Source: Osedax frankpressi
Taxonomy: Eukaryota; Annelida; Polychaeta; Sabellida; Siboglinidae
Length of the DNA stretch: 64,000 nucleotides
Direction: 5' to 3'
Assembly (NCBI GenBank): GCA_964035775.1
Contig: OZ038315.1
Coordinates: 36,376,379-36,440,378, forward strand
Shown here: piece after piece, positions 26,801-39,689 of the stretch
Position numbering within the stretch: the stretch's first letter is position 1
Layout: every line of letters begins with the position of its first letter
Notes under the pieces: generated by a model
What the model was told of the DNA's origin: nothing
What the model saw: the letters and a program-made list of their open reading frames with translations, nothing else
Database searches by the model: none
Position numbers and translations under genes: made by a program

Positions 26801-29800
26801 GGATAAAATAACACTCTAAAACATTGATGATATGCTCTCGTGTATCTAGCTACTTCAACGTCTTCCTAGCTAATCACTCATATATTATTATCTGACTCAC
26901 TGACTCACTAACTATATCACTTACTCACTCACTCACTCACTCACTCACTCACTCTTTTCCTATCTAGCTTTAAACCCTTCGCAGATTTTCTCAACTCTAC
27001 TTTTCAATTGGTCGCCTTGGAAGAAAATAATGAAAACGTTTTTATTGATTTTGGACCTCTGAAAGAGTTGTAAATGTTTAAGAGAAACAATTAATTTATA
27101 AGAAAATGTGAAGAATACAGTAAAACAATGGTAAATGTGCTCTAACAAAGATAGGATCCTCTAAAGGCGTTTCAATTTCAGCTTGTTTCAGAAATACATT
27201 ACCGTGACAGACTCTCCACAACATCCTCTCAAAAGATGGAATTCTTTCTCTGTCAATGACGCCAGCAAGAAATCTGAAATTTCATTTATTTAAAATCTAT
27301 GTAATTTTAGTATAAAATAATTTGTTATCTTTAAAATATATTAAGTATTACAAAATATTTCTGTACAAACAATTCATACAAAAACTTATTAATATCTACA
27401 TAATATCATTAGACATACATTTATATTACTTTAAAACTATTTTTTAATTTCTATTTATATTTAATTATATAATATAACATAAGATTAAGAAGGAAGGACA
27501 TTTTTTCGGGTACTAAAAAATAAATGAATTTAATATTCATTTATTTTTTAATAAAGAAATTTGTTTAGCTATTTTGAATATATTTATAAATAATACTTTT
27601 AAAATTTATTTTCAATTTTAAATTAAATTATTTTTAATTATTTTTTAGAGAAAATTTCAAATAATAAGTAGAATCTCATGATATAGTATTATTACTATAT
27701 AGAATATATATACCTGTATGTGAGTGTGTATATAATATAGTATATATATATCAGCATGTGAGTGCGAGAATTAACAGATTGAATACTTTTTTGAATTTAA
27801 TTTAAAATTGTCAATAAATAAATATTATAAATATTATAAATATATAATAAATATTATAAATTATTTGTATTGATAGTAAATTAGATATCATTTTGTTCTG
27901 TATTAATTATCATTCTTTATTATCATTCTTTATGGTAAATAATATATTAAATCTTATAATATGTGTTGACATAATAACATATTTGAAAATATTGTAATAA
28001 TAAATATTGTATTAATAAATTAAAATAATAAATTATTTTTGAAAGTACTTGCTTCATAAATAGTATAATATAGTATAATATTGCAAATATTGGTTATTTT
28101 GAATTGATGGTTTAATAGATAGATCAAAAAATAAAGTGTGTATATTGTGTGAATTATTGTTTTAGCTTATAAAATATTAGTATTAGTGTATAATATAGAA
28201 AATATTAGTGTATTCAGAAGAATTACATCGAATATAATTACAAGATTCTTTAATATAGATCATATCTATAATTAGATTTAGATATTTTAGTTTTAAAAAC
28301 AATGTCATCGTTTACTATCTTCCGTTTAAAAAGAGGAATACAAGTGACAGCGTTCACTAACCCCAGACGAAGAGCCGATGATTTGCAGACTTCGGAGTCT
28401 GAGGTTTGCATCGAGCCGAGCAGATTGGCATGTTCGTCTGCAATCGACCCATCGCTTACGGCCTGATTATAGTAATCGTTGCGATGAGGAGTATGGCGAG
28501 GCGGCGATGTGTACAGCAATGCCTGCAACGACATCAAACGAAACGTGCACTAACGAGAAAACGGCCAATCAACGCCATAAAACCACGTAAAGTTATGAAT
28601 TAAGGATAGGGTGCGGTAATCTCGCATCGCTACGATGTCGACGTCGAATCGGGTTGATTGACAACGATCGTGAAAAACTGAAAACAACTATCAACAACAA
28701 GGATTGTAAACGCTATTTGTAACACGGGTAAGTGTCTACCTCTTCAAAGAATGTCTGAGTTTTGCGCAAGATGTGTTTGAGTTCTGTTAGCTCGAGGAAG
28801 TTCTTCTTTAAAGCCTCCGCGTTCGAGTTGACTTCTCGCATCTCATTATCTAGTTTCTCAAAGGTCGCCTAAAGTATAGATAACAATGTAAAATAGTTTA
28901 GAAAGAATTAGAATAAGTAACATTAGATATATTCTAAGATATGTGAATAAACCTCCAAATCAATCATTTCTCTCGGTGCAGGTGGTTCTGGATCTTCACC
29001 AGTGTCTAAGATTGGAATTTCATCTAAACAGATCTCCTTCTCCAAGTAACCTAACCAAGTAACTCGAGTTAGTAAGATAATAAGTTATTACAAAGTTAAA
29101 TGAGAAAGGGATACAAATAACAATCTCGGAAATTATTTAGCAAATAAAAGTAAAAACTAAAGAAAATAAGAGACTTAGAAAAGATCATATTCAACAAATA
29201 TTACACTAACAACATTACACTAACAACATTACACTAACAACATTACACTAACAACATTACACTAACAACATTACACTAACAATATAACACTAACAACATT
29301 ACACTAACAACATTACACTAACAATATTACACTAACAACATTACACTAATAGCATTACACTAACAACATTACACTAACAACATTACACTAACAACATTAC
29401 ATTAACAACATTACACTAACAACATTACACAGACAATATTATACTAACAACATTACACTAACAATATTACACTAACAACATTACACTAACAATATTACAC
29501 TAACCAAATTACAATAACAACATTAAACTAAAAACATTACACTAACAACATTACACAGACAATATTACAATAACAACATCACACTAATATCATTACACTA
29601 ACAATATTACACTAACAATATTACACTAACAACATTACACTAACAACATTACATTAACAACATTACACTAACAACATTACATTAACAACATTACACTAAC
29701 AACATTACACTAACAACATTACACTAACAACATTACACTAACAATATTACACTAACAACATTACACTAACAATATTACACTAACCAAATTACAATAACAA

Positions 29801-32800
29801 CATTAAACTAAAAACATTACACTAACAACATTACACAGACAATATTACAATAACAACATCACACTAATATCATTACACTAACAACATTACACTAACAACA
29901 TTACACTAACAATATTACACTAACAACATTACACTAACAACATTACACTAACCACATTACAATAACAACATTACAATAACAACATTAAACTAAAAACATT
30001 ACACTAACAACATTTCACAGACAATATTACAATAACAACATCACACTAATATCATTACACTAACAACATTACACTAACAACATTACACTAACAATATTAC
30101 ACTAACAACATTACACTAACAACATTACACTAACCACATTACAATAACAACATTAAACTAAAAACATTACACTAACAACATTACACAGACAATATTACAA
30201 TAACAACATCACACTAATATCATTACACTAACAACATTACACTAACAACATTACACTAACAATATTACACTAACAACATTACACTAACATTATTACTCTA
30301 AAAAAATTACACTAACAACATTACACTAACAACATTACACTAACAATATTACACTAACAACATCACACTAATATCATCACACTAATAGCATTACACTAAC
30401 AACATTACACTAACAATATTACACAGACAATATTATACTAACAACATTACACTAACAATATTATACTAACAACATTACACTAACAATATTACACAGACAA
30501 TATTATACTAACAACATTATACTAACAACATTACACTAACAATATTACACAGACAATATTATACTAACAACATTACACTAACAATATTACACAGACAATA
30601 TTATACTAACAACATTACACTAACAATATTACACTAACAACATTACACTAACAATATTACACTAACAACATTACACTAACAATATTACACTAACAACATT
30701 ACACTAACATTATTACTCTAAAAAAATTACAATAACAACATTACACTAACAATATTACACTAACAACATCACACTAATACCATTACACTAACAACATTAC
30801 ACTAACAACATTACACTAATAATATTACACTAACAACATTACACTAACATTATTACTCTAAAAAAATTACACTAACAACATTACACTAACAACATTACAC
30901 TAACAATATTACACTAACAACATCACACTAATATCATCACACTAATAGCATTACACTAACAACATTACACTAACAATATTACACAGACAATATTATACTA
31001 ACAACATTACACTAACAATATTATACTAACAACATTACACTAACAATATTACACAGACAATATTATACTAACAACATTATACTAACAACATTACACTAAC
31101 AATATTACACAGACAATATTATACTAACAACATTACACTAACAATATTACACAGACAATATTATACTAACAACATTACACTAACAATATTATACTAACAA
31201 CATTACACTAACAATATTACACTAACAATATTACACTAACAATATTACACTAACAACATTACACTAACAATATTACACTAACCACATTACAATAACAACA
31301 TTACACTAACAACATTACACTAACAACATTACAATAACAACATTACACTAACAACATTACACTAACAATATTACACTAACAACATTACACTAACAACATT
31401 ACACTAACAATATTACACTAACAACATTACACTAACAACATTACACTAACAACATTACACTAACAACATTACACTAACAACATTACACTAACAACATTAC
31501 ACTAACAACATTACACTAACAACATTACACTAACAACATTACACTAACAACATTACACTAACAACATTACACTAACAACATTACACTAACAACATTACAC
31601 TAACAACATTACACTAACAACATTACACTAACAATATTACACTAACAACATTACACTAACAACATTACACTAACAACATTACACTAACAACATTACACTA
31701 ACAACATTACACTAACAACATTACACTAACAATATTACACTAACAATATTACACTAACAATATTACACTAACAACATTACACTAACAATATTACACTAAC
31801 AACATTACACTAACAATATTACACTAACAACATTACACTAACAACATTACACTAACAACATTACACTAACAACATTACACTAACAATATTACACTAACAA
31901 TATTACACTAACAACATTACATTAACAACATTACACTAACAACATTACACTAACAACATTACATTAACAACATTACACTAACAACATTACACTAACAACA
32001 TTACACTAACAACATTACACTAACAATATTACACTAACAATATTACACTAACAATATTACACTAACAATATTACACTAACAACATTACACTAACAACATT
32101 ACACTAACAATATTACACTAACAACATTACACTAACAACATTACACTAACAACATTACACTAACAATATTACACTAACAACATTACACTAACAACATTAC
32201 ACTAACAACATTACACTAACAACATTACACTAACAACATTACACTAACAACATTACACTAACAACATTACATTAACAACATTACACTAACAACATTACAC
32301 TAACAACATTACACTAACAACATTACACTAACAACATTACACTAACAATATTACACTAACAATATTACACTAACAATATTACACTAACAACATTACACTA
32401 ACAACATTACACTAACAATATTACACTAAAAACATTACACTAACAACATTACACTAACAATATTACACTAACAACATTACATTAACAACATTACACTAAC
32501 AACATTACACTAACAATATTACACTAACAACATTACACTAACAACATTACACTAACAACATTACACTAACAATATTACACTAACAACATTACACTAACAA
32601 CATTACACTAACAATATTACACTAAAAACATTACACTAACATCATTACACTAACAATATTACACTAACAATATTACACTAACAACATTACACTAACAACA
32701 TTACACTAACAATATTACACTAACGAAGTTTACGCTCCATTTCATCGCACCTCCTCACTTCATTGACAAACTTTCTCTGGAAGGCATTTACTTCTGGATT

Positions 32801-33755
32801 CAGCTAAAGTTAGTGTAATATTATTATCTTTATTGTGATTAGAGTAATAATTACAGCTATTAATTTGAATTTAAATTAATATGTTAATATTACAAATATT
32901 ACAAATAATTTTCAATATACAGTTATATAAATAACAGTTATAATAAGTCAGTAAATAGAGTAAGATTAACATGGGCTATATATTATTAATTTACATTTAA
33001 TAGATGTAATTAACTTGTATTAAGAATATAAATTTAAGAAACAAAAATGTATAAATACTGAACTAACTAATATAATAAATATTATAACATAGTAATTAAA
33101 CAAAATGAATTTATAAGGTGTTAACTAAATCCATTAAGATTAGTCTATACGGTTTTTATAAAATGAATAAAGATTAGTCTGTAATGTTTTGTTGGGTTAA
33201 CATTTTTTAACTTAAAAATAATAGTATTTGATAACAAAAATTTAAATATTAAATATGTCAAATGGGTCAATATTTGTTTGCTAAATTTAACATAGATTTT
33301 AAAAATGTATTGAAAATAAGATGCGAGTAACAATTAGCAAAATGAAAATATTTCATATACAAATTACTAATAAACAAGAATTTATTCTTAGAATAATTTA
33401 CAGTCATTAATAAATATATATGTTAAAATCGCTAACTAATTCATTACAGGTATTGCTAACTGTTCATTCGCACTATTAACAAGGGTAACTAACCCATTAC
33501 TAACTATTAACAAGGGTAACTAACCCTATTATCCACTACCTCACAATTAGCATTCATATCAAACTCTTTAATTCCACTATCTCAATACTATCATTCCTAA
33601 CAAACCCTAAACCTCTTATCAACCTTAATCTCACTACTAACATCCCTAAACTGGACAAGTCCCAGCTCTCCGAGCTCTGCGATACAGGAATAAGATGCCT
33701 CGGATTGCAGAAACAATTGGCAGAGAGTCATCTCTTCACTTCTGAACAAACCCAT
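14821..33755 (-). CDS. V-type proton ATPase 116-kDa subunit a (V0 subunit a), complete, 22 exons
   Basis: Subunit a forms the proton half-channels of the V0 sector that acidifies endomembrane compartments. Exons, all in phase: 33642-33755, 32725-32803, 28953-29050, 28740-28868, 28362-28522, 27147-27273, 26976-27058, 26662-26755, 26186-26263, 25910-26044, 25608-25758, 22066-22205, 21800-21942, 21501-21579, 20869-20987, 20642-20790, 20413-20486, 20155-20256, 16266-16388, 15556-15673, 15182-15362, 14821-14920. They total 2,577 nt, 858 residues plus TAG, a normal family length. The start is the canonical [20 protein letters not shown]. The cytosolic half includes [13 protein letters not shown]-like [15 protein letters not shown] and [11 protein letters not shown]. 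The membrane half starts near residue 417 ([14 protein letters not shown]). The essential TM arginine is R756 in [14 protein letters not shown]. The C-terminus follows [15 protein letters not shown]-type sequence. No disabling change was seen. Confidence 0.97.
15834..15960. repeat. 31-bp repeat, about four copies, in V-ATPase intron 19
   Basis: A unit with core ATTACATAAA then GAAATTAAATATGGTGTAA is repeated with minor variants. It lies on the acceptor side of the intron that precedes exon 20, about 160 bp from that exon. Confidence 0.85.
16908..17255 (+). repeat. dispersed repeat, copy B (inside V-ATPase intron 18)
   Basis: Same orientation and same ordered blocks as 7890-8170, with extra sequence in the middle (about 17090-17200) before the final TTTTAACAATATTTTT block. 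No coding capacity. It could be a short non-autonomous DNA transposon. Confidence 0.6.
18155..18340. repeat. 28-bp tandem repeat, about seven copies
   Basis: Two alternating half-units, GCTCTATTAACTATG and CTATATTAGCTA(A/T), in V-ATPase intron 18. The array grades into looser copies toward 18060. Confidence 0.9.
18480..20130. repeat. 45-bp GT-rich/AC-rich minisatellite in V-ATPase intron 18
   Basis: About 1.65 kb. The best-ordered part (19090-19800) repeats a 45-bp unit containing AGTGAAGTGCATATTGTGG and GTGTGTGGGAGTGG. Flanking parts (18480-19080 and 19800-20130) hold longer composite units (for example blocks containing GAATGTGAGCTAGTG and GAGGCGGAGTGTAAGC) each present two or three times. 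In the gene's sense the array is C/A-rich and begins about 25 bp after the exon 18 donor. Because 45 is a multiple of three and stops are rare, long open frames appear on both strands; none is a gene. Confidence 0.97.
20290..20395. repeat. purine-rich short repeats in V-ATPase intron 17
   Basis: Copies of GGGTAAAGA and GGAGGTAAGGAAA on the plus strand; in gene sense this is a long polypyrimidine run in a 156-bp intron. Confidence 0.75.
21000..21410. repeat. 35-bp minisatellite in V-ATPase intron 14, about 12 copies
   Basis: The plus-strand unit contains GGTTGTTTAGGGTAGGGTGT followed by AGAGTTGGG and TCAAA, with variants. In gene sense the unit includes ACCCTACCCTAAACAACC. The array ends close to the exon 15 acceptor, whose own upstream sequence (ACCCTAAACTC then a T-rich run and AAACAG) resembles the unit. 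The TAGGG motifs are not telomeric repeats. Confidence 0.92.
22226..25155. repeat. 29-bp minisatellite in V-ATPase intron 11, about 100 copies
   Basis: About 2.9 kb of a 29-bp unit whose core ATGTAATTAACTACAT is a near-perfect palindrome (15 of 16 positions). Units differ mainly at two places: AAGTTAGTCT, AAGTAAGTCT or ATTTAGTCT, and TATGTAA or TGTGTAA. In gene sense each unit carries GACTAACTTCTTATGTAG: a branch-point-like motif, a pyrimidine-biased stretch and an AG. The array ends about 20-30 bp before the exon 12 acceptor. Confidence 0.98.
26280..26480. repeat. degenerate G-rich repeats in V-ATPase intron 8
   Basis: Loose copies of a motif like GTAGTGGGGGATAAAGGT. In gene sense they are C-rich and G-poor and lie just upstream of the exon 9 acceptor. 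Confidence 0.7.
26897..26955. repeat. (ACTC)n microsatellite in V-ATPase intron 7
   Basis: About 12 tetranucleotide copies, starting roughly 20 bp inside the intron from the exon 7 donor. Confidence 0.95.
29195..32724. repeat. 14-bp minisatellite filling V-ATPase intron 2, about 250 copies
   Basis: A 3.5-kb array of AACATTACACTAAC with common AATATT and occasional other variants. In gene sense the unit is GTTAGTGTAATGTT. The array starts at the first intron base: exon 2 ends AAACTTC and the next bases are GTTAGTGTAAT, so the real donor is itself the first repeat unit. The donor-proximal part (31300-32724) is nearly uniform, while the distal part (29400-31200) shows higher-order blocks with ACAGACAATATT, AAACTAAAAACATT and ATTATTACTCTAAAAAA variants. 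Confidence 0.98.
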
Positions 33756-36700
33756 CTTAACTAAAGATCTTCAAATAACTGTTGAATACAAATTAATGAA
33801 TTCAAAAATTTCTCTAAATATAAATTAACTTATTTAGAAAGATTTAAACTATTACTATCCAAGTAATGAAATTGAAGTATCAAATTCAAAGAGATTTATT
33901 TATAAATATATTAATATTAATATAGATATAAGATTTTACATTAGAATTAATAATAATAATAATAATGATACTCTTTATATTAATCATATTAATTATATAA
34001 TGCTTTACATTATTTATATAATACTTTTCATATGTACTAGATTTATAAAGTGCATTACATATTTAATTACTGCTATATTATATAATAGATGATAAAAAAT
34101 GAAATATTTACTCTTATTAATAAATTGTTTAATAAAATAAATAATATATATTGTTAAAAACAAATATTTGTTATAGGAATTAATAAAATATAATCCTGAT
34201 TAATTTATATTTTATAGATATTAGATATATAAAATACATGTATATATTAAAATTTTATATATTACATATAATATATGTTGAAATATATTTCTCTATAAAA
34301 AATAATTAAATATTAATAAAATATAATATAATGTATAAATAATCATTTTAAATATTATTTAACTATTATAACATTATATTAACAAACTTAATAATTACTA
34401 TAATAACATATTCTATAATACACTCTATTATGAATAGAGTATGGTATTATTATTATACTAAAAAGCATAATTTAAAATGATAAATTCTTATATAAAATAT
34501 ACTAAATTCCATCTTAAAATATGTGTTTTCAATAAACGTAATATTAGTTTGGATGATGTACTTGTATATTAGGTATATAAATAGTTTAACATCATATAAA
34601 TATATTATAATAAATTTAGTAATTTAATAATTTGATTAAATCCTGAATTGTATAATAAATAATATATAATTTAATACTAATACATATTGATATTATTATT
34701 TTTAATAATAACTCATGCATTGACTCGATGATTTAATTGTATTTTAGTTTTAACATTGATTCGTATATACAATACCGAACATATTAAATACCCTTATTTA
34801 CTAATTATTATAATACGACTATATAACACAGAAACCTGTTATGAAATTGATTTGAGATATTACAGATTTGTACATATATGAAGTGGTTTTTATTTAAATC
34901 TGCTGAATTAATTAATTAATACTGTAAATGCATATTTATATATTAGATATGTAGTTATATTTGTCATCGAAGCATACCTATTGTATGTTATATTATCTCA
35001 CTAATAGCAATAAATACTTTAAAAAATTATATATTTGTAATATATGTGGTGTTGTCAAAGAATCAATATATTTAATATATATATCACGTGTTATTGATAT
35101 AATAGAAATCTACAATCAAAGATATTTTATTTCTATGTATAAATTCTAACCATAGATTTAATTTAGCTATGAAATAATGTATATTAGATTAATGGGGAGT
35201 ATATACACAATCAAACATCATATATCTTTTAATAAAAGACTTGTAACCATAAGCTCTGTAATATATAAATTATATTAACAAATTTACCTTATTATAATAA
35301 CCTTATAATTAATGTACCTTATAATACATATCAAATTTTGTGAAGTTTAGTATATTATAATATAAAATGTTATGTTATTTTAATATGATTTGTATAATGA
35401 TAAATTGGACAGTATATAATATTAATTCAAATAAATTATTGACAATAGACATATAAAAAGTTTTTAATTAAATATAATACAATACTAATTGATAAAGTAG
35501 AAAGTGTTTTATCATATAGTTTAACACTATATAAAAAGTAAATGATATATTATGGTATAAATAATATTTATACCATAATATTTATGTTATATAAATATTA
35601 AATATAAATATTAATGTTAAATAATAGTATAGAATATGTACTATTGTTATATAACATTAGTTGATATAATCAAAGTGTGTTCGATTATATTTGTATTAGT
35701 TTATATGCTAATGATTATCATAAATATATCTGAAATAATAGTTATAGTATTAATAATTAGCTTTTGAGTATTTTATTTATTGTTGTTTTATTTTTTTATT
35801 TTTATTTTTTTTATTTAAGTTTTATTTGGGTTGTCATAGTAACACTTACTAATTAGTATAACTAATAATGAATTCTATAATATTAGTGTTGATAGTAAGA
35901 TAACTCTTTTTAAGTTTGATTCATTTGATTAGTCGATTTATAAGTGTTTCAGCAAGTTAAAATGGAGTAATATTGGTTATATTTGTCAATGATAACTTCT
36001 TAAGTCTATCAATAATTGTTGATGGTTCAGGTCCAGTATGTGTGCGTGTATATATGTGTGTGTATGTGTTTATATATGTGTGCATATGTGTATAAGTGTA
36101 TGTATGCATGTGTGTATGTGTAAATATGTATTTTTGTGATTTATTTATTTAATCACAGGATTTTAGTCTTTTTCCAATCAGACATGTATAATATTAATAT
36201 TAATATTAATAATAGCAAGGAGTAAAATAAGAATAATAATAGGAAGAGTAAGTATAAGATAATAAAGTAAATTAGTGTAAAGTGTGAATAGTAGACGGGA
36301 TTCAGTAGTTAAATAGTAGTAGTGGGGTTAGTCATTGTTGGTCAGTAAAGAAGTGAAGTTTATATAGAAAGAGGAATACTAGTGAGATAGATTGAGTAAT
36401 GTTGATAAAGTAGTATAAGTCATTGTTGAGTGGTTAGAAAAGAATAAATTTCCATTTTAAAAGGATTTATGTTTGGTCTTTGTTGTTTGGATGGTAGTTC
36501 ATTCTATAAAGTGGGGGGGGGGGTGAATAAAGGAAGGCAGTTTGTGAGAATTTAGGAGCATTAAGTGTAAGTTTGTTTGAAGATCTAGTTATTCTGTTAT
36601 TAGTATATTTGTTAATGTAAATTTGTATAATAGCTTGGTATTTGTTTATATATTTATGTATGTGTGTGTTTCTGGATGTATGTATGTGTGGATGTGTATG

Positions 36701-37149
36701 TATGAGTACGTGTATAGATGAGTATGTATATGTGTGTGTATATGTATTTATGTGCGTATATGTGTGTATGTGTTGTGTATGTGGGTGTGTGCGTGTGTGT
36801 TTATATATACTGGGATTGAATTCTAGAGTTTTAGATTTGATGTACAAATATTAGTAAGATCGAATACCTCAAGAGATAAATAATTGCTTTAAAAATACTC
36901 ACCTGATTGTATTCATTTACATGTTTTTGTGAGAATTAATTATTTCTATTATTTATTAACTATCATTTATGTCATCTATAAATTATAAAAAAAATCCTAT
37001 TAAAGAATATATATCATTTAGTGTATAATAACATCGAAAATAATATAAAACTTAATTATGTTAATATAAGTATACTCTTTGCGAATACTATGTTAATCTA
37101 CCTCCCATTTATATATTTTCTGAATATGTCTTATATATAATAATTTAGA

Positions 37150-37185
<36 letters not shown>

Positions 37186-37797
37186 TAAATACTCTTTATA
37201 TCTGATTTGTTGATGTACTATTCACTAGGTTACTATATAAAGCTAACATATATTAATATATTGCCATATTTTCATATGTACAATGTACATTGTACATTCT
37301 ATAATTATAATACATTATTAATTGCAAGGGGAGTCAAATAGTGATTTCAAAATGATCAACGATCATTTGAAATTCGTAGAAATTGATAGTTTTAAAATAC
37401 AGTAACTTGCATGGAACGACTTAGAAAAAGGTAAATTAGATGAAATATAATGTAATTTATAATATAATATATGTAATTTATATATATATATATAATATAA
37501 TCTATTATATAATATCATATAATACAATTTATAATATAATATAATGTAATATATATTATAATTTAATAAATAATATAATATAATCTAATATATTAACATT
37601 TAATTTATATGTATAATATAATGTAATATATAATATAATTTATATATATAATATAATATAATGTAATGTAATATAAAATATATAATATAATTAAATATAT
37701 TATATAATTTAATTTAATATATAATGTAATATATAATATAACGTATAATATAATATACAATACCATATAATATAATTATTATATATATTATATATTA

Positions 37798-37836
<39 letters not shown>

Positions 37837-37860
37837 TTCATAGGTAATCTATATAGTCTA
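33756..37860. other. AT-rich region with microsatellites, no gene identified
   Basis: Upstream of the V-ATPase start codon. A possible 5'-leader acceptor (GATCTTTAG) lies just before the ATG. GT-rich microsatellites occur at 36035-36130 and 36645-36815, a G-run near 36511-36522, and (AT)n tracts at 37148-37180 and 37797-37832. A block at 36240-36600 is less AT-rich and purine-rich on the plus strand, but no protein family is recognisable. Confidence 0.5.
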
Positions 37861-38224
37861 GACATCTATCTCAACAGCATAGTACTAACTTAGTTTAATA
37901 CAATAAAACTTATAACCTAGAACTATAATTCTACTTTAGTTGAATACTATAATATTTATACTCTAGAACTATATTTGAATATATATTACTTATAGAATTA
38001 CAGCTCTACTTTAATTACATACAATAATATTTATAAACTTTCTAATATACATTAGTTTCATATATTTATTAAATTAATGTTTCAATGAAAACAGAGAACA
38101 TTTAATTGGTCAGTTGAAATATTCTCGAATTGCATTCTAATCTTTCAAATTGGTTCGGCATTTCTGTAATCTAATCATCCTTAAATAAAGGGTTAAGTTG
38201 TGAAGTATCATTATTTATGGGAGT

Positions 38225-38325
38225 CATATAACTTTGTTGACGCTTTAATTGTGAAAATCTGCTTTAATTATTTTGACGCTTTAATTGTAAACATTTGCTT
38301 TAATTATGTTGACGCTTTAGTTATG
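38225..38325. repeat. 36-bp tandem repeat, about three copies
   Basis: Unit with TTGACGCTTTAATTGTGAAA and TCTGCTTTAATTAT, in the left arm of palindrome 2 only. Confidence 0.85.
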
Positions 38326-39400
38326 AAAGTGTAGTCTGCTCTGCGTTTGTTGAATCTTTAGATCTGAAAAGCCATTTAGGTTTGGTATACAATTTAGTTG
38401 TTTGAATATGTACAACTCACGTATCTATTATAAATTATTATTTATTTTTATATTTATTATTTTATTAATATTTACATATGTTGATATTTACGGTAATGTA
38501 ATTATTATACACATTCAATCTATAACATACAATTTAAATTATATTTTTTTCTATACATTATTTATAAAATTTTAATTATACTTATACATTTATATATGTA
38601 TATGTATTTATATATGTATATGTATTCTAATATATAATCTATACTGTCTATAACGTTTGTATGAAACTTGACAATACAAGATAATATAATCCATAAATAT
38701 CTCATTACTGTCTATAGTAGATGAATTATTTCTCCATTATTCCATCACTATTTTAGATCTTATTAGTGAGAATGTAATGCTCATAAGAACTTATATAAAA
38801 TAATGAACTAGTACGAGGATTGTGATATATCTAAGCAATCATTTAACTAGTGAACTAGTGAGGATACTGAAAACGACTAAATACTGATTTAAACTAGTCA
38901 ATCAGTGAGAATATAGGGATATTGCTAAGCTCCCATTTAAACTAACAATATCATACTAGTCATAGGATAATTAACAAACTATAGACTACAAAAGAATTAT
39001 CCTAGATATATTATGCACTTATTTTATGTGTTCGCATGTGTTCGCAATTACTTTAATTTTGATATATGAAATAATATTATAAAATTAGATTTTAACTTAT
39101 TTTATATATCTATATTATATATCTTGTATCGTATATTATATATCTTATATCGTATATTATATATCTTATATCGTATAGTATTAGAATTCAGGATATTCAT
39201 TTAGCCTGCAACAAATAATACAATGGAGATTTGATAATAGTCTGAATTTTTATAATTATAAAACAAATTACAAATAAAAAAAACTAATATAAATTACTAT
39301 GAAAATATTTAATTATTATGTATTAATATTATTTATTATCTTTAGATTATATTAATCTGGTATAATATATGTACAAAATTTAATTAAAGTTTTAATTATA

Positions 39401-39407
<7 letters not shown>

Positions 39408-39456
<49 letters not shown>
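39408..39456. repeat. (AT)n microsatellite
   Basis: Near-perfect dinucleotide tract with one G interruption. Confidence 0.95.
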
Positions 39457-39689
39457 CTAGAGTATACTCTAGTATATAACAGTATAAACAGTATCAACTT
39501 ATAATATATACTTATTATTAATTATCGATGAGTTGTTTTGATTGATTTGTTATTGTAAAATATAAAGCAATTTTTAAATAATATTTTCTATTTATATTTT
39601 TTTAATATCTTATTTTGTTTATTTGATTTATATAAATATATTTTATTTTATTTTCATATAACTATTTGCTAATAGCAACATATGAGAAC

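Noticed and set aside
28378-28603. Two plus-strand ORFs of 65-70 codons
   Set aside because: They are shadows of V-ATPase exon 5 and its G+C-rich neighbour on the other strand.
36467-36854. 126-codon minus and 70-codon plus ORFs
   Set aside because: Both are mostly translated GT microsatellite plus a G-run.
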